This document shows positions 8,509 to 17,342 of a stretch of DNA of 64,000 nucleotides, in pieces. Positions within the stretch are counted from its first letter, which is position 1. Each line of letters opens with the position of its first letter. The notes beneath the pieces were generated by a model, which saw only the letters and a list, made by a program, of their open reading frames with translations, ran no database searches and was not told the DNA's origin. Both the position numbers and the translations under genes were made by a program. The stretch comes from Cellvibrio zantedeschiae (GTDB lineage Bacteria > Pseudomonadota > Gammaproteobacteria > Pseudomonadales > Cellvibrionaceae): contig NZ_BMYZ01000001.1 of the NCBI RefSeq assembly GCF_014652535.1, forward strand, positions 744,001-808,000. The letters run 5' to 3'.

Positions 8509-9564
8509 ATGACTGAACTACTACATATGGGTGCAGCCAGCACCAACGCTCAGGAACTGGTCCGCGAGCACCTTGCCCGTGCCTGGAATGCCCCGCAATA
8601 CACGCCTGAACAACAAGCAGATTACATCGCCCGTATTAAGGCTCTATTGAAACAGCACAACGCCGTGTTGGTTGCCCATTACTACACAGATCCTCTTATC
8701 CAGGCGTTGGCAGAAGAAACGGGCGGCTGTGTGTCAGATTCATTGGAAATGGCGCGCTTTGGTAAAAATCACCCGGCCGATACCCTGATTGTTGCCGGCG
8801 TAAAGTTCATGGGCGAAACCGCCAAAATTCTCACCCCTCATAAGCGCGTTCTTATGCCTACGCTGGAGGCCACCTGTTCTCTGGACTTAGGTTGTCCAAT
8901 TGATGAGTTTTCAGCTTTCTGTGATGCCAATCCCGACCGCACTGTAGTGGTGTACGCCAACACCTCCGCTGCTGTAAAAGCGCGGGCTGATTGGGTGGTG
9001 ACTTCTAGTATCGCTTTGGATGTGGTGGATTATCTCGATCGCCAGGGTAAGAAAATCCTGTGGGCGCCGGACAAGCATTTGGGTACCTATGTGCAGCAAA
9101 AAACCGGTGCGGACGTGCTACTTTGGGATGGCGCCTGCATCGTGCACGAAGAGTTTAAAGCGAAAGGCGTTGAAGATTTAAAAACGCTTTACCCCAATGC
9201 CGCTGTGCTTGTTCACCCCGAATCACCCAAAGCCGTGGTAGATTTGGCGGATGTTGCAGGCTCAACCTCACAACTAATTAAAGCCGCGCAAACCCTGCCC
9301 AACAAAGAATTTATTGTCGCCACCGACCAGGGCATTTTCTACAAGATGCAGCAGTTGAATCCTGACAAGGTTTTCCATATCGCCCCGACTGCCGGTAGCG
9401 GTGCGACTTGCCGTTCTTGCGCCAATTGCCCCTGGATGGCAATGAACGTGTTGGACAACCTGGTCAATGTGTTTGATCGCGATGATAACGAGATTCATGT
9501 AGACCCTGAGTTGGCAAGACAAGCCATGATTCCGCTGCAGCGCATGCTGGACTTTAAAAAGTAA
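8509..9564 (+). CDS. nadA: Quinolinate synthase A
   Basis: Condenses iminoaspartate with dihydroxyacetone phosphate to quinolinate in de novo NAD synthesis, using a [4Fe-4S] cluster. The 351-aa length fits the family. Visible signatures are [26 protein letters not shown] and the cysteines expected as cluster ligands in [19 protein letters not shown] and [10 protein letters not shown]. The ATG at 8509 has a GGGGAGCGGG ribosome site just upstream. nadA lies near dapA-bamC-purC, as in Pseudomonas. Confidence 0.96.
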   Translation: MTELLHMGAASTNAQELVREHLARAWNAPQYTPEQQADYIARIKALLKQHNAVLVAHYYTDPLIQALAEETGGCVSDSLEMARFGKNHPADTLIVAGVKFMGETAKILTPHKRVLMPTLEATCSLDLGCPIDEFSAFCDANPDRTVVVYANTSAAVKARADWVVTSSIALDVVDYLDRQGKKILWAPDKHLGTYVQQKTGADVLLWDGACIVHEEFKAKGVEDLKTLYPNAAVLVHPESPKAVVDLADVAGSTSQLIKAAQTLPNKEFIVATDQGIFYKMQQLNPDKVFHIAPTAGSGATCRSCANCPWMAMNVLDNLVNVFDRDDNEIHVDPELARQAMIPLQRMLDFKK

Positions 9565-9687
9565 GCAAATCCTGAAATTAACATTCAGTAGATGGGGCTT
9601 TTGCTTGTCTCCCAGCCTCTCACTCAGTACCATTGCGCCTTCCTGAATTTAGTGTGCGCTACATTTTATTAGCTAACGGAGCTTTTG

Positions 9688-10557
9688 ATGATCCAAGGTA
9701 GTATGGTTGCCCTAGTAACACCAATGAACGCAGATAACTCACTCGATTGGGCGAGCCTGCACAAGTTGGTTGAGTGGCACCTTGAGCAAGGCACCCACGC
9801 TATAGTTGCCATGGGCACTACCGGTGAATCCGCTACCTTGAGTGTTGAAGAGCATTTGGCCGTTGTTAAAAAAGTTGTTGATCAAGTTAACGGCCGTATT
9901 CCAGTTATTGCTGGCACTGGCGCAAACTCTACGTCCGAAGCTGTTGAGCTGACGCAAGCTGCCAAAGATGTGGGGGTAGATGCTTGTCTTTTGGTGACTC
10001 CTTACTACAACAAACCAACCCAGGAAGGTTTGTTTTTGCATCATCAGCATATTGCCCAGTCAGTGGCGATTCCCCAGATCCTCTACAACGTACCGGGCCG
10101 CACCGGTGTGGATATGAAGACTGAAACTGCCCTGCGTATTGCAACTATTCCCAATATTATTGGTATTAAAGAAGCAACGGGCGATTTGGTGCGCGCTAAA
10201 GCATTAATCGATCAAGCTCCTGACAGTTTTGCCATTATTTCTGGCGACGACGCCACCGCAGTTGAACTGATTCTGTTGGGCGGCAAAGGTGATATATCGG
10301 TAACGGCCAACGTAGTACCTAATCAAATTGCACGTATGTGTGAATTGGCTTTGGCGGGTAAGGCAGAAGAAGCGCGTGCAATTAACCAACGCTTGCTTCC
10401 ATTGCACGATGCAATGTTTGTGGAGTCAAACCCAATTCCTGTTAAGTGGGCGGTTGAGCAATTGGGATTGATTAAATCCGGAATCCGTCTGCCACTGACA
10501 CCTTTGGCTGAGCAATACCAAGCGCAAGTTGCAGCGGCTTTGAGCGCAGCAAAATAA
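9688..10557 (+). CDS. dapA: 4-hydroxy-tetrahydrodipicolinate synthase
   Basis: Condenses pyruvate with aspartate semialdehyde, the first step of the diaminopimelate/lysine branch. The protein has 289 aa. Class I aldolase features are clear: MGTTGESATL near the N terminus, LYNVPGRTGVD with the catalytic tyrosine, and GIKEATGDL with the Schiff-base lysine. I use the ATG at 9688 rather than the TTG three bases upstream, since MIQGSMVALVTPM is the expected start and ACGGAG lies upstream. Downstream bamC is separated from it by an MFS gene, an unusual insertion. Confidence 0.96.
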   Translation: MIQGSMVALVTPMNADNSLDWASLHKLVEWHLEQGTHAIVAMGTTGESATLSVEEHLAVVKKVVDQVNGRIPVIAGTGANSTSEAVELTQAAKDVGVDACLLVTPYYNKPTQEGLFLHHQHIAQSVAIPQILYNVPGRTGVDMKTETALRIATIPNIIGIKEATGDLVRAKALIDQAPDSFAIISGDDATAVELILLGGKGDISVTANVVPNQIARMCELALAGKAEEARAINQRLLPLHDAMFVESNPIPVKWAVEQLGLIKSGIRLPLTPLAEQYQAQVAAALSAAK

Positions 10558-10563
10558 GTATTA

Positions 10564-10605
10564 AGCTCTACTGTCACAAGGCAGTGGAGCTACTCTAGTG
10601 TTTTA
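10564..10605 (+). terminator. Stem-loop after dapA, possible terminator
   Basis: A 10-bp stem AGCTCTACTG / CAGTGGAGCT (one G-T pair) closes an 8-base loop at 10564-10591. A weak T-rich stretch follows after a few bases. It could end dapA transcription before the inserted transporter gene. Confidence 0.5.
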
Positions 10606-10660
10606 ATTAGCTCCATTAATAAGCTTCACCAATAATTATAAAGTTTTCCAATCGGCATCG

Positions 10661-10674
10661 GTTTGGTACCAAAC
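10661..10674. promoter_or_regulatory. Perfect 14-bp palindrome, candidate operator of the hexuronate transporter
   Basis: GTTTGGTACCAAAC is fully self-complementary and lies 69 bases before the transporter start. It resembles the TTGGTATACCAA core recognised by ExuR/UxuR-type GntR regulators of hexuronate genes in enterics. The regulator itself is not in this window, so the assignment is inference. Confidence 0.55.
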
Positions 10675-10742
10675 ACAACAATCAAAAGCGATTTCAGCAA
10701 TCGTAATGGGTATATAAAAACTTAACCAGACAGAGAGAACAC

Positions 10743-12122
10743 ATGAGCAGTCTTAATCAAGTCAATGCCAATATTGGCAGATATCGTTGGACAATTTGTG
10801 CGCTGATTTTTTTTGCCACTACCGTTAATTATCTCGACCGACAAGTTCTTAGTCTTCTCGCTCCCGATCTTTCCAAAGAGTTTGGTTGGACCAACAGCGA
10901 TTACGCCAACATTACCGCTGTATTCCAATTCGTGTACGCTATTTCAATGCTCTTTGCCGGGCGCATCATCGATATATTAGGCACCCGTGCTGGCTACATT
11001 GCTGCCATTATTGTTTGGTCCATTGGCGCTATCATGCATGCCTACGCCATTCCAATGGGCGAGTTCACCAATAATATATTGGCGCTTGCAGGCCTTGCCG
11101 CGGTTCCAGTATCCATTGCCGGTTTTATGATTTCCCGTGCAGTGCTGGCGTTTGGTGAAGCGGGAAACTTCCCCGCTGCCATTAAAGCGACTGCCGAATA
11201 TTTCCCTAAAAAAGAACGCTCTTTTGCAACCGGTATTTTTAACTCGGGTGCAAATGTTGGTGCTATCTTGGCACCCTTACTTGTGCCCTGGATTGCCGCT
11301 CATTGGGGTTGGCAAACGGCGTTTATTCTTGTGGGTGCGGTAGGTTTTGTGTGGATGGGTTTTTGGTTTGTTTTTTATGATGCCCCGCATAAACAAAAGC
11401 GTTTATCTCCAACTGAACTCGCGTACATCAATAGCGATAACGACGAGCCTATTGCCCCGGTAACGACTAAAGAAGAAAAAACTTCCTGGTTCAAATTGCT
11501 TGGCTATCGCCAAACCTGGGCATTTGCCTCTGGTAAATTTATGACGGATGGCGTTTGGTGGTTCTATCTATTTTGGTTGCCCAAGTATTTGGAAGCACAA
11601 TTTGGATTGCACAAAACCGAGATTATGATTCCACTGGCTGTGCTCTACAGTATGACCATGATAGGAAGTATTGGCGGCGGCTGGTTCCCCACTTATTTTA
11701 TGAATAAGGGTTACAACGTTTACGATGGCCGCATCCGCGCCATGTTTGTTATTGCACTTTTCCCCTTGGTGGTTTTGTTGGCGCAACCCTTCGGCTCCTA
11801 CAGCTATTGGGTTCCGGTATTGTTGATTGGCATTGGCGCGTCGGCGCATCAGGCGTGGTCCTGTAATATTTTCACCACTGTTTCTGATATGTTCCCTAAA
11901 AAAGCAGTGGCGTCAGTGGTAGGTATTGGCGGTATGGCTGGCGGATTGGGTGGTGTTGCTCTGTCTAAATTAGGTGGCTGGTTGTTCGACTATTATGGCG
12001 CTTTGGGTGAAATTTATACCGGGTACGCCATTATGTTTGGAATTTGTGCTGTGGCTTACTTAATCGCATTGGGGATTATGGTTTCGTTGGTGCCTAAATA
12101 TAAGCCAATTTCAGATTTGTAA
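10743..12122 (+). CDS. exuT: MFS transporter, hexuronate (ExuT-like) anion:cation symporter family
   Basis: A 459-aa inner-membrane protein with about 12 membrane segments. FATTVNYLDRQVLSLLAPDL near residue 20 is the hallmark of the anion:cation symporter group that includes ExuT, GarP and GudP. Further typical motifs are FGEAGNFPAAIKATAEYFP and FLPKYL-type sequence in the second half. Uptake of galacturonate, glucuronate or a related sugar acid is likely; the exact substrate cannot be read. The gene sits alone between dapA and bamC with its own palindromic site, suggesting separate regulation. Confidence 0.85.
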   Translation: MSSLNQVNANIGRYRWTICALIFFATTVNYLDRQVLSLLAPDLSKEFGWTNSDYANITAVFQFVYAISMLFAGRIIDILGTRAGYIAAIIVWSIGAIMHAYAIPMGEFTNNILALAGLAAVPVSIAGFMISRAVLAFGEAGNFPAAIKATAEYFPKKERSFATGIFNSGANVGAILAPLLVPWIAAHWGWQTAFILVGAVGFVWMGFWFVFYDAPHKQKRLSPTELAYINSDNDEPIAPVTTKEEKTSWFKLLGYRQTWAFASGKFMTDGVWWFYLFWLPKYLEAQFGLHKTEIMIPLAVLYSMTMIGSIGGGWFPTYFMNKGYNVYDGRIRAMFVIALFPLVVLLAQPFGSYSYWVPVLLIGIGASAHQAWSCNIFTTVSDMFPKKAVASVVGIGGMAGGLGGVALSKLGGWLFDYYGALGEIYTGYAIMFGICAVAYLIALGIMVSLVPKYKPISDL

Positions 12123-12320
12123 GATCGCTTCGCAAAATTGTGCTGCAGGTATTGATGTAATAACTTAAGCTGGCGAGCCTGAAGCTATAGGCTTGGTCTC
12201 GTCGGCCGCCTCCCGAACTTTATTAGCTTGCCCGTGTCTAGAAGCAAGCCTTGGGATGCGCGGATTTATGTGCAAGATTTGGCAATTAGATATTCGGTTT
12301 TATCCTCTTAGAGAATTTTC

Positions 12321-13544
12321 ATGAATTTAATGACTACAAAGGCCCGGACTGTATCATCCTCTTCATTTTCAACAGTTTTGGTTCGTTTAGGATGCTTGGC
12401 CTGTTTAAGTGTGTCGCTCTCAGGTTGCGGTGTATTTTTTGGCGATGATGGTGTTTTCCGCAATCGCGAAAATGATTATCTGAAAGCCGATAGTCTGCCT
12501 CCTTTGGTGTTGCCAGCTAGCACAAATAAAGAAGCCTTGGGTGAGTTGTATCCCATCCCGCCAATTAGTGCCGCCGATTTCGGTTATGACGCTACGGCCT
12601 CTGAATACGAAGTTCCACGCCCCATGCCTTTGTCTGCCAACATGTTGCAAGACAGCGTAAAAATTCAACGTGTAGGCGAGAATTCCTGGATTTTGGTAAA
12701 TGATGCGCCGGGTGAACTCTGGCCGCGTATTCGTAACTTCCTTAACGCGAACAACTTGAGCGTAACCCGTGCAGACTTGAAGCAGGGGATTATTGAAACG
12801 GATTGGCTGCAATTTAAAACTGATCTGAACAGCCAGGATAAATATCGCCTGCAAATCGATCAGGGCATCCAGCCTGAGACGAGTGAAATTCATATCACCC
12901 ATATGAGCGTTGCTAGCGCGACCAAGCCTGTAAAAGACCCTGAGTGGCCGTCAAAATCAGCGAATCCCGAGCGTGAGAAGTGGCTGTTGGATGAACTGGC
13001 AGCGACTCTGGCCAGCGATACGACTGAAGGCGGCACCTCAATGTTGGCGCAAGGTATTAGCAGTACTGCCTCTGCCAAAGCCGCTTTGGGTATGTTTAAA
13101 AACGAACCTGTCATGACTTTAAAATTGGATAAAACCCGCACCATGGCGACTATCGCCTATGCCGCCAAGCGCGACGGTTTCCAATTATTTGAGTCAGATG
13201 CAAGCACCGGCATGTTCTACGTGTACTACAAAAATCCGGAAGATGCGAAACCGGGTTGGTTCAAGCGTGTGTTTCATATAGGTGCAGGTAAGCCAAAAGC
13301 GGCAACCACGCCTTATAGTTTGGAAAAAATCACCGCGAATATGTTGAAAGGTGAGGCTTTTGAATCTGCGCCTTACTCAATTCGTGATGACGAAAAAAAT
13401 CTGAAAGATGCACCCGGTTATCTGGTGGTTGTCACCGGCAAGCCAGGAGATTATTTGATCCGTGTGCGCGATCCTTACGGCAAACGTCTAAAACCGCGCG
13501 AAGCACGTGAGCTGATTACCAAGTTGCGTAAGAACTTGATATAA
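12321..13544 (+). CDS. bamC: Outer membrane assembly lipoprotein BamC
   Basis: A 407-aa lipoprotein subunit of the BAM complex, which inserts beta-barrel proteins into the outer membrane. The N terminus has a long signal peptide with lipobox LSGCGVF (Cys about residue 36), followed by the unstructured DYLKADSLPPLVLP segment typical of BamC. Two helix-grip domains follow (about 100-230 and 260-405). I use the ATG at 12321; another at 12330 is possible. The next gene starts directly after its stop, so the two are surely co-transcribed. Confidence 0.93.
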   Translation: MNLMTTKARTVSSSSFSTVLVRLGCLACLSVSLSGCGVFFGDDGVFRNRENDYLKADSLPPLVLPASTNKEALGELYPIPPISAADFGYDATASEYEVPRPMPLSANMLQDSVKIQRVGENSWILVNDAPGELWPRIRNFLNANNLSVTRADLKQGIIETDWLQFKTDLNSQDKYRLQIDQGIQPETSEIHITHMSVASATKPVKDPEWPSKSANPEREKWLLDELAATLASDTTEGGTSMLAQGISSTASAKAALGMFKNEPVMTLKLDKTRTMATIAYAAKRDGFQLFESDASTGMFYVYYKNPEDAKPGWFKRVFHIGAGKPKAATTPYSLEKITANMLKGEAFESAPYSIRDDEKNLKDAPGYLVVVTGKPGDYLIRVRDPYGKRLKPREARELITKLRKNLI

Positions 13545-14360
13545 GTGTTGGATCTGTTTTCTACCGGCGTGCGCTTGCGCTTTGCTTCCCTGGGAAGCGG
13601 AAGCAGGGGTAACGCCACCTTGGTGGAGTGGGCGCAAGGTTCACTCCTGATTGACTGCGGATTTACCGTGAAGGAAACCGAGTTGCGTATGGCGCGCCTC
13701 GGTAAAACCGCGCGCGATTTAACCGCTATCCTGGTTACCCACGAACACTCGGATCACATCAAAGGCGTGCCCGCTCTAGCGCGCCGCTACGATATTCCCG
13801 TGTATATGACTCCCGGAACTTATCACAGCAGGGATTTGGGTGAGCTACCCAAGCTCAATCTCATCCATGCCTATACGCCTTTCCAGTTGGAGGGTTTGCA
13901 GGTAAATCCCGTTGCAGTGCCCCATGATGCGCGTGAGCCGGCGCAATTTGTCTTCGAATATGAAGGCTTGCGCTTGGGAATACTCACGGATTTAGGTAGT
14001 ATTACACCCCATGTAGAAGCGGCCTATCAGGCGTGTGATGCGATCCTGTTGGAAGCTAATCACGATCCTTTTATGCTCGCATCAGGTCCTTATCCCCCCT
14101 CGCTTAAGCAGCGGGTCGGTGGTCAATGGGGGCATTTAAGCAATCAGCAAGCAGCGGGTTTTCTGCAGCGAATCGATACCCGACGTTTGCAACATCTGGT
14201 GGTGGCGCATATCAGCCAAAAGAACAATTCTTTGGACGTAGCGCGTGCAGCACTTGAACCTGTTACCCAAGCCGTGCAACAAGTAACCTACGCCTGCCAG
14301 GATCAAGGCTTTGATTGGCTGGCAGTTGTTCAGGTGGAGCGCATAGCCGCGAGCGCCTGA
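13545..14360 (+). CDS. MBL-fold metallo-hydrolase (YycJ/VicX-like)
   Basis: A 271-aa cytoplasmic metallo-beta-lactamase-fold hydrolase. The family start FASLGSGSRGNATLVEW and the metal motif THEHSDHIKGV (HxHxDH) are intact; PHDAREP and AILLEANHDPFML supply further ligands. The family is often annotated as a nuclease-like or phosphodiesterase-like hydrolase, with unknown substrate here. Translation starts at GTG (13545) immediately after the bamC stop, implying translational coupling. The bamC-MBL-purC order matches Pseudomonas. Confidence 0.9.
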   Translation: MLDLFSTGVRLRFASLGSGSRGNATLVEWAQGSLLIDCGFTVKETELRMARLGKTARDLTAILVTHEHSDHIKGVPALARRYDIPVYMTPGTYHSRDLGELPKLNLIHAYTPFQLEGLQVNPVAVPHDAREPAQFVFEYEGLRLGILTDLGSITPHVEAAYQACDAILLEANHDPFMLASGPYPPSLKQRVGGQWGHLSNQQAAGFLQRIDTRRLQHLVVAHISQKNNSLDVARAALEPVTQAVQQVTYACQDQGFDWLAVVQVERIAASA

Positions 14361-14412
14361 GCATTATCGTAAAAGTCGACTAGAATTAATTTCAACTTAA
14401 GTGAGTACAACA

Positions 14413-15123
14413 ATGGAAAAGCGCGAAGAGCTCTATGCGGGCAAAGCCAAATCTGTTTACAAAACCGATGATCCAGATCGCGTGATCATGGTTTTCCGTA
14501 ACGATACCTCTGCATTCGATGGTAAGAGAATCGAGCAGTTGGATCGTAAAGGTATGGTGAACAACAAGTTCAATGCCTTCATCATGGGTAAGTTGCAAGC
14601 AGCAGGTATTCCAACTCACTTTGAAAAGTTGTTGTCCGACAACGAAGTGCTTGTGAAAAAAATGGAAATGATTCCGGTTGAATGCGTTGTGCGCAATCTA
14701 GCTGCTGGTTCGTTGGTGCGTCGTTTGGGGGTGCAAGAAGGTTTGGAATTGAATCCACCTACCTTTGAACTGTTTTTGAAAAATGATGCGCTCGGTGACC
14801 CAATGGTTAACGAATCGCACGTTCAATCTTTTGGTTGGGCGACCACTGAACAATTGGCACGCATGAAAGAATTAACGTTCAAAATTAACGCCGTTTTAAA
14901 AGAATTGTTTGCTAGCGGCAATATGTTGCTGGTGGATTTCAAAGTGGAATTCGGTTTGTTCAAAGGCGAAGTTATTCTGGGTGATGAGTTCTCTCCCGAT
15001 GGCTGCCGCCTGTGGGATAAAGACACGCGCGAGAAATTGGATAAAGACCGCTTCCGTCAAAATTTAGGGAATGTTGTTGAGTCTTATGAAATTGTAGGTA
15101 ACCGTTTGGGTTTAACCTTTTAA
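14413..15123 (+). CDS. purC: Phosphoribosylaminoimidazole-succinocarboxamide synthase (SAICAR synthase)
   Basis: Catalyses ATP-dependent addition of aspartate to CAIR in purine synthesis. The 236 aa match the short bacterial form. [19 protein letters not shown] near the N terminus, [16 protein letters not shown] and [16 protein letters not shown] are family signatures. A GTG at 14401 would add four residues. I prefer the ATG at 14413 because [14 protein letters not shown] is the usual start. It ends the dapA-bamC-MBL-purC cluster. Confidence 0.96.
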   Translation: MEKREELYAGKAKSVYKTDDPDRVIMVFRNDTSAFDGKRIEQLDRKGMVNNKFNAFIMGKLQAAGIPTHFEKLLSDNEVLVKKMEMIPVECVVRNLAAGSLVRRLGVQEGLELNPPTFELFLKNDALGDPMVNESHVQSFGWATTEQLARMKELTFKINAVLKELFASGNMLLVDFKVEFGLFKGEVILGDEFSPDGCRLWDKDTREKLDKDRFRQNLGNVVESYEIVGNRLGLTF

Positions 15124-15160
15124 GACGCGTGTGATTAATTAAGATGTAACTAGGGGCACT

Positions 15161-15188
15161 TTGTTGCCCTTAGATCTCTGCTTATAAA
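15161..15188 (+). promoter_or_regulatory. Candidate promoter of the small PilZ gene
   Basis: TTGTTG (15161-15166), 16-base spacer, TATAAA (15183-15188). It lies 26 bases before the GTG start, which itself has a strong AAGGAG site at 15201-15206. Confidence 0.4.
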
Positions 15189-15213
15189 CGCTATAAAATT
15201 AAGGAGATCTGCT

Positions 15214-15480
15214 GTGAACGAAAGACGTCTATTTGAGCGGACCACCACGTCAGTGCGAGTGGAAATGAGCAATCCCAGTTTTGGCACTATTGTAGGTTTT
15301 GCTAAAGACGTATCAGATGGCGGTGCACAGGTGCAAATTGAAAACCAACCTTGCCCTCCGATCGGAACAGAGGTCATGGTGATGTTTAGAAAATCCATTG
15401 GCCCAATTAACCATGAGCCTGTACGCATGAAAGTGATGCACCAGTTCAGGAATACTATTGGTTTAATGTTTGTACGTTAA
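15214..15480 (+). CDS. Stand-alone PilZ-domain protein
   Basis: An 88-aa single-domain PilZ protein. Cyclic-di-GMP contacts expected in PilZ are present: RRLFERTTTSVRVE matches the RxxxR region and DVSDGGAQVQ the D/NxSxxG motif. It starts with GTG, chosen because AAGGAG lies 7 bases upstream. As an isolated adaptor it could couple c-di-GMP, made for example by the GGDEF-EAL protein in this window, to an unknown partner. A bidirectional terminator follows. Confidence 0.85.
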   Translation: MNERRLFERTTTSVRVEMSNPSFGTIVGFAKDVSDGGAQVQIENQPCPPIGTEVMVMFRKSIGPINHEPVRMKVMHQFRNTIGLMFVR

Positions 15481-15490
15481 TTCCATAGTA

Positions 15491-15526
15491 AAAAAGCCAT
15501 GCAGTTTTGCTGCATGGCTTTTTTTA
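15491..15526. terminator. Bidirectional rho-independent terminator
   Basis: GCCATGCAG / CTGCATGGC 9-bp stem with a TTTTG loop (15496-15518), A-run before and T-run after. It separates the PilZ gene from the convergent LRR lipoprotein gene. Confidence 0.9.
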
Positions 15527-15527
15527 T

Positions 15528-16046
15528 TTAGTGGCACTGCTCTGGCAATACCAGCTTCAAATTCCCATGCTGAAAATTAGTGGCGAGCTGTTTTAAATCG
15601 CGGCACGCTAATTTTGCGTTATCTGAAACATCCACTTCTTTCAGCGCTAACAGATGCAACAATGGTTCAGCACTGGTTAAGTTATTTTTGCGTAGGATCA
15701 AGACCTTCAATTTACTGAAGTTGGTAATGGGCGCTACGGATTGCAGCGAGTTCTCAGCCAGATTTAATTGTTCAATTGCATGAAACTTTTCCAGCCCGGC
15801 GAGTGAACTAATGCCCGCATGGCTGCAGTTGAGCTGCTTTAAGTCTTCAGCTTTGGAGATTTTGTTGTCCAGAATTGTTTGCTCAACACATGAACGTAAG
15901 TGAGCATCTGCAATTGTGAAGTCTTTAAATAATGATGGCGGTGTATAAACAATATTGTTGTTCACACTAACTGAGTAATTTTTGCAGCCAGCGATAGTGC
16001 TTACCAAAATTACGCCAAGGATTTTGTAGATATATTTGCTGTGCAT
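15528..16046 (-). CDS. Leucine-rich-repeat lipoprotein
   Basis: 172 aa. A lipoprotein signal peptide with lipobox STIAGCKNY (Cys about residue 21) is followed by about 40 residues, then four to five leucine-rich repeats of bacterial type. Examples are LAGLEKFHAIEQLNLAENSL and LLHLLALKEVDVSDNAKL. The repeats form the whole C-terminal half. Such repeats normally make a curved protein-binding surface; the partner is unknown. The lipoprotein would sit in the periplasm. It is transcribed leftward and shares a terminator with the PilZ gene. Confidence 0.82.
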   Translation of the reverse strand: MHSKYIYKILGVILVSTIAGCKNYSVSVNNNIVYTPPSLFKDFTIADAHLRSCVEQTILDNKISKAEDLKQLNCSHAGISSLAGLEKFHAIEQLNLAENSLQSVAPITNFSKLKVLILRKNNLTSAEPLLHLLALKEVDVSDNAKLACRDLKQLATNFQHGNLKLVLPEQCH

Positions 16047-16293
16047 AATGAATGTGCCTGTTATGTACCTGATTGGCAGTGCTGACTAATTCAGACCTTG
16101 TAATTGAAGGTCATTCTGGCAGCCTCGTTCAAGCTTGCCAACCGCTTTGTGGATTTAAAACCTGCCAGTTGCATAAGAGTTTTTATAGGTGTCCGCGTCT
16201 GTAGCACGCTCGCCTTCGCTGTTGATAGAGTATTGGAAAGACTTAAGGTTCGTAGGATTTTTCTTTGATTTTTTAACGAGAGACACACACATC

Positions 16294-16947
16294 ATGAAAA
16301 AACTAATTGTATTTTTATCGATTATCGCATTCACAGGTTGTGCGACTGTAGATCAGCAAACCGGCGAGCAAAACCCTAATAAAACTGGCAAAGGCGCTGG
16401 TATTGGGGCCATTGCAGGCGCAGTATTGGGCGCTGCCGTATCGAGTAAAAGTGACCGCGGTCGCGGCGCTGTAACAGGCGCAGTGCTGGGCGCTGCAGTT
16501 GGCGGTGGCGTTGGCCATTATATGGACAAGCAAGAAAAAGAATTGCGCGAAAAGCTGAAAGACAGTGGTGTACAGGTTAATCGCCAAGGCAATGATCTGA
16601 ATTTGATCATGCCTGGCAATATCACTTTTGCGGTTGGCAAATCTGACATACGTTCGGACTTTTACTCGGTATTAAACTCCGTTGCACAAGCGCTGAAACA
16701 GTATGATCAAACCACTGTACGCATCAGCGGCTTTACGGATTCAACCGGGCCTTTGTCGTTCAACCAACGCTTGAGTGAAGAGCGCGCAAACAGTGTTCGC
16801 ACTTATTTGTTGGCGCAGGGCGTAGCAAGTGAGCGCATCGATTCTGCTGGTTATGGCCCTGCGAATCCTATCGCTAGCAATGCCAGTGAAGATGGACGCC
16901 AAGCTAACCGCCGCGTAGAAATCAAATTAATCCCGATTCAACAATAG
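16294..16947 (+). CDS. OmpA-family lipoprotein with glycine-zipper (YiaD-like)
   Basis: 217 aa from the ATG at 16294, chosen because it begins a clean lipoprotein signal peptide, MKKLIVFLSIIAFTGCATV (lipobox FTGC). Residues about 35-85 form a glycine-zipper of two GAxxGAVLGAAV-type repeats, likely membrane-inserted. The C-terminal OmpA/Pal-like peptidoglycan-binding domain (about 110-215) shows ISGFTDSTGPLSFNQRLSEE and RRVEIKL. The role is probably structural, tethering the outer membrane to peptidoglycan. The same frame is open upstream to 16189 but lacks a credible start. Confidence 0.9.
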   Translation: MKKLIVFLSIIAFTGCATVDQQTGEQNPNKTGKGAGIGAIAGAVLGAAVSSKSDRGRGAVTGAVLGAAVGGGVGHYMDKQEKELREKLKDSGVQVNRQGNDLNLIMPGNITFAVGKSDIRSDFYSVLNSVAQALKQYDQTTVRISGFTDSTGPLSFNQRLSEERANSVRTYLLAQGVASERIDSAGYGPANPIASNASEDGRQANRRVEIKLIPIQQ

Positions 16948-16983
16948 TTGTCGTCCAAGTAGCATTGCAAGTGCAATTGCGCC

Positions 16984-17012
16984 TTGCAATGCGAAATGAA
17001 ACTGTTGATAAT
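16984..17012 (+). promoter_or_regulatory. Promoter of the SRP RNA gene
   Basis: TTGCAA (16984-16989), exactly 17-base spacer, GATAAT (17007-17012), then GCGCGCCTC as GC-rich discriminator. Transcription would start near 17019, leaving about a 40-base leader with a CTTGCAA/TTGCAAG hairpin before the mature RNA. Confidence 0.65.
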
Positions 17013-17057
17013 GCGCGCCTCTTGCAAGGTGCCCAGCTGATTTTGCAAGCCGCAATG

Positions 17058-17163
<106 letters not shown>

Positions 17164-17342
17164 CCTCCAACTCCAGTTTTATTCTTTAAATCCCCATTCG
17201 TTTTTCATCCTGCTCGCTGCCTTTGCGCGATCTTTCACGTGTCTATTTGCACCCTGTAAGGCTATAATTGCTTTCAATTTTGGCGATCTTCCCATTCGTT
17301 TTTCTAAGTCCGCCTGCGGACATTTAAGGGTTAGCAATTGGC

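Noticed and set aside
12420-12902. 160-codon frame antisense to bamC
   Set aside because: It is a shadow of the well-supported bamC frame, without ribosome site or recognisable domain.
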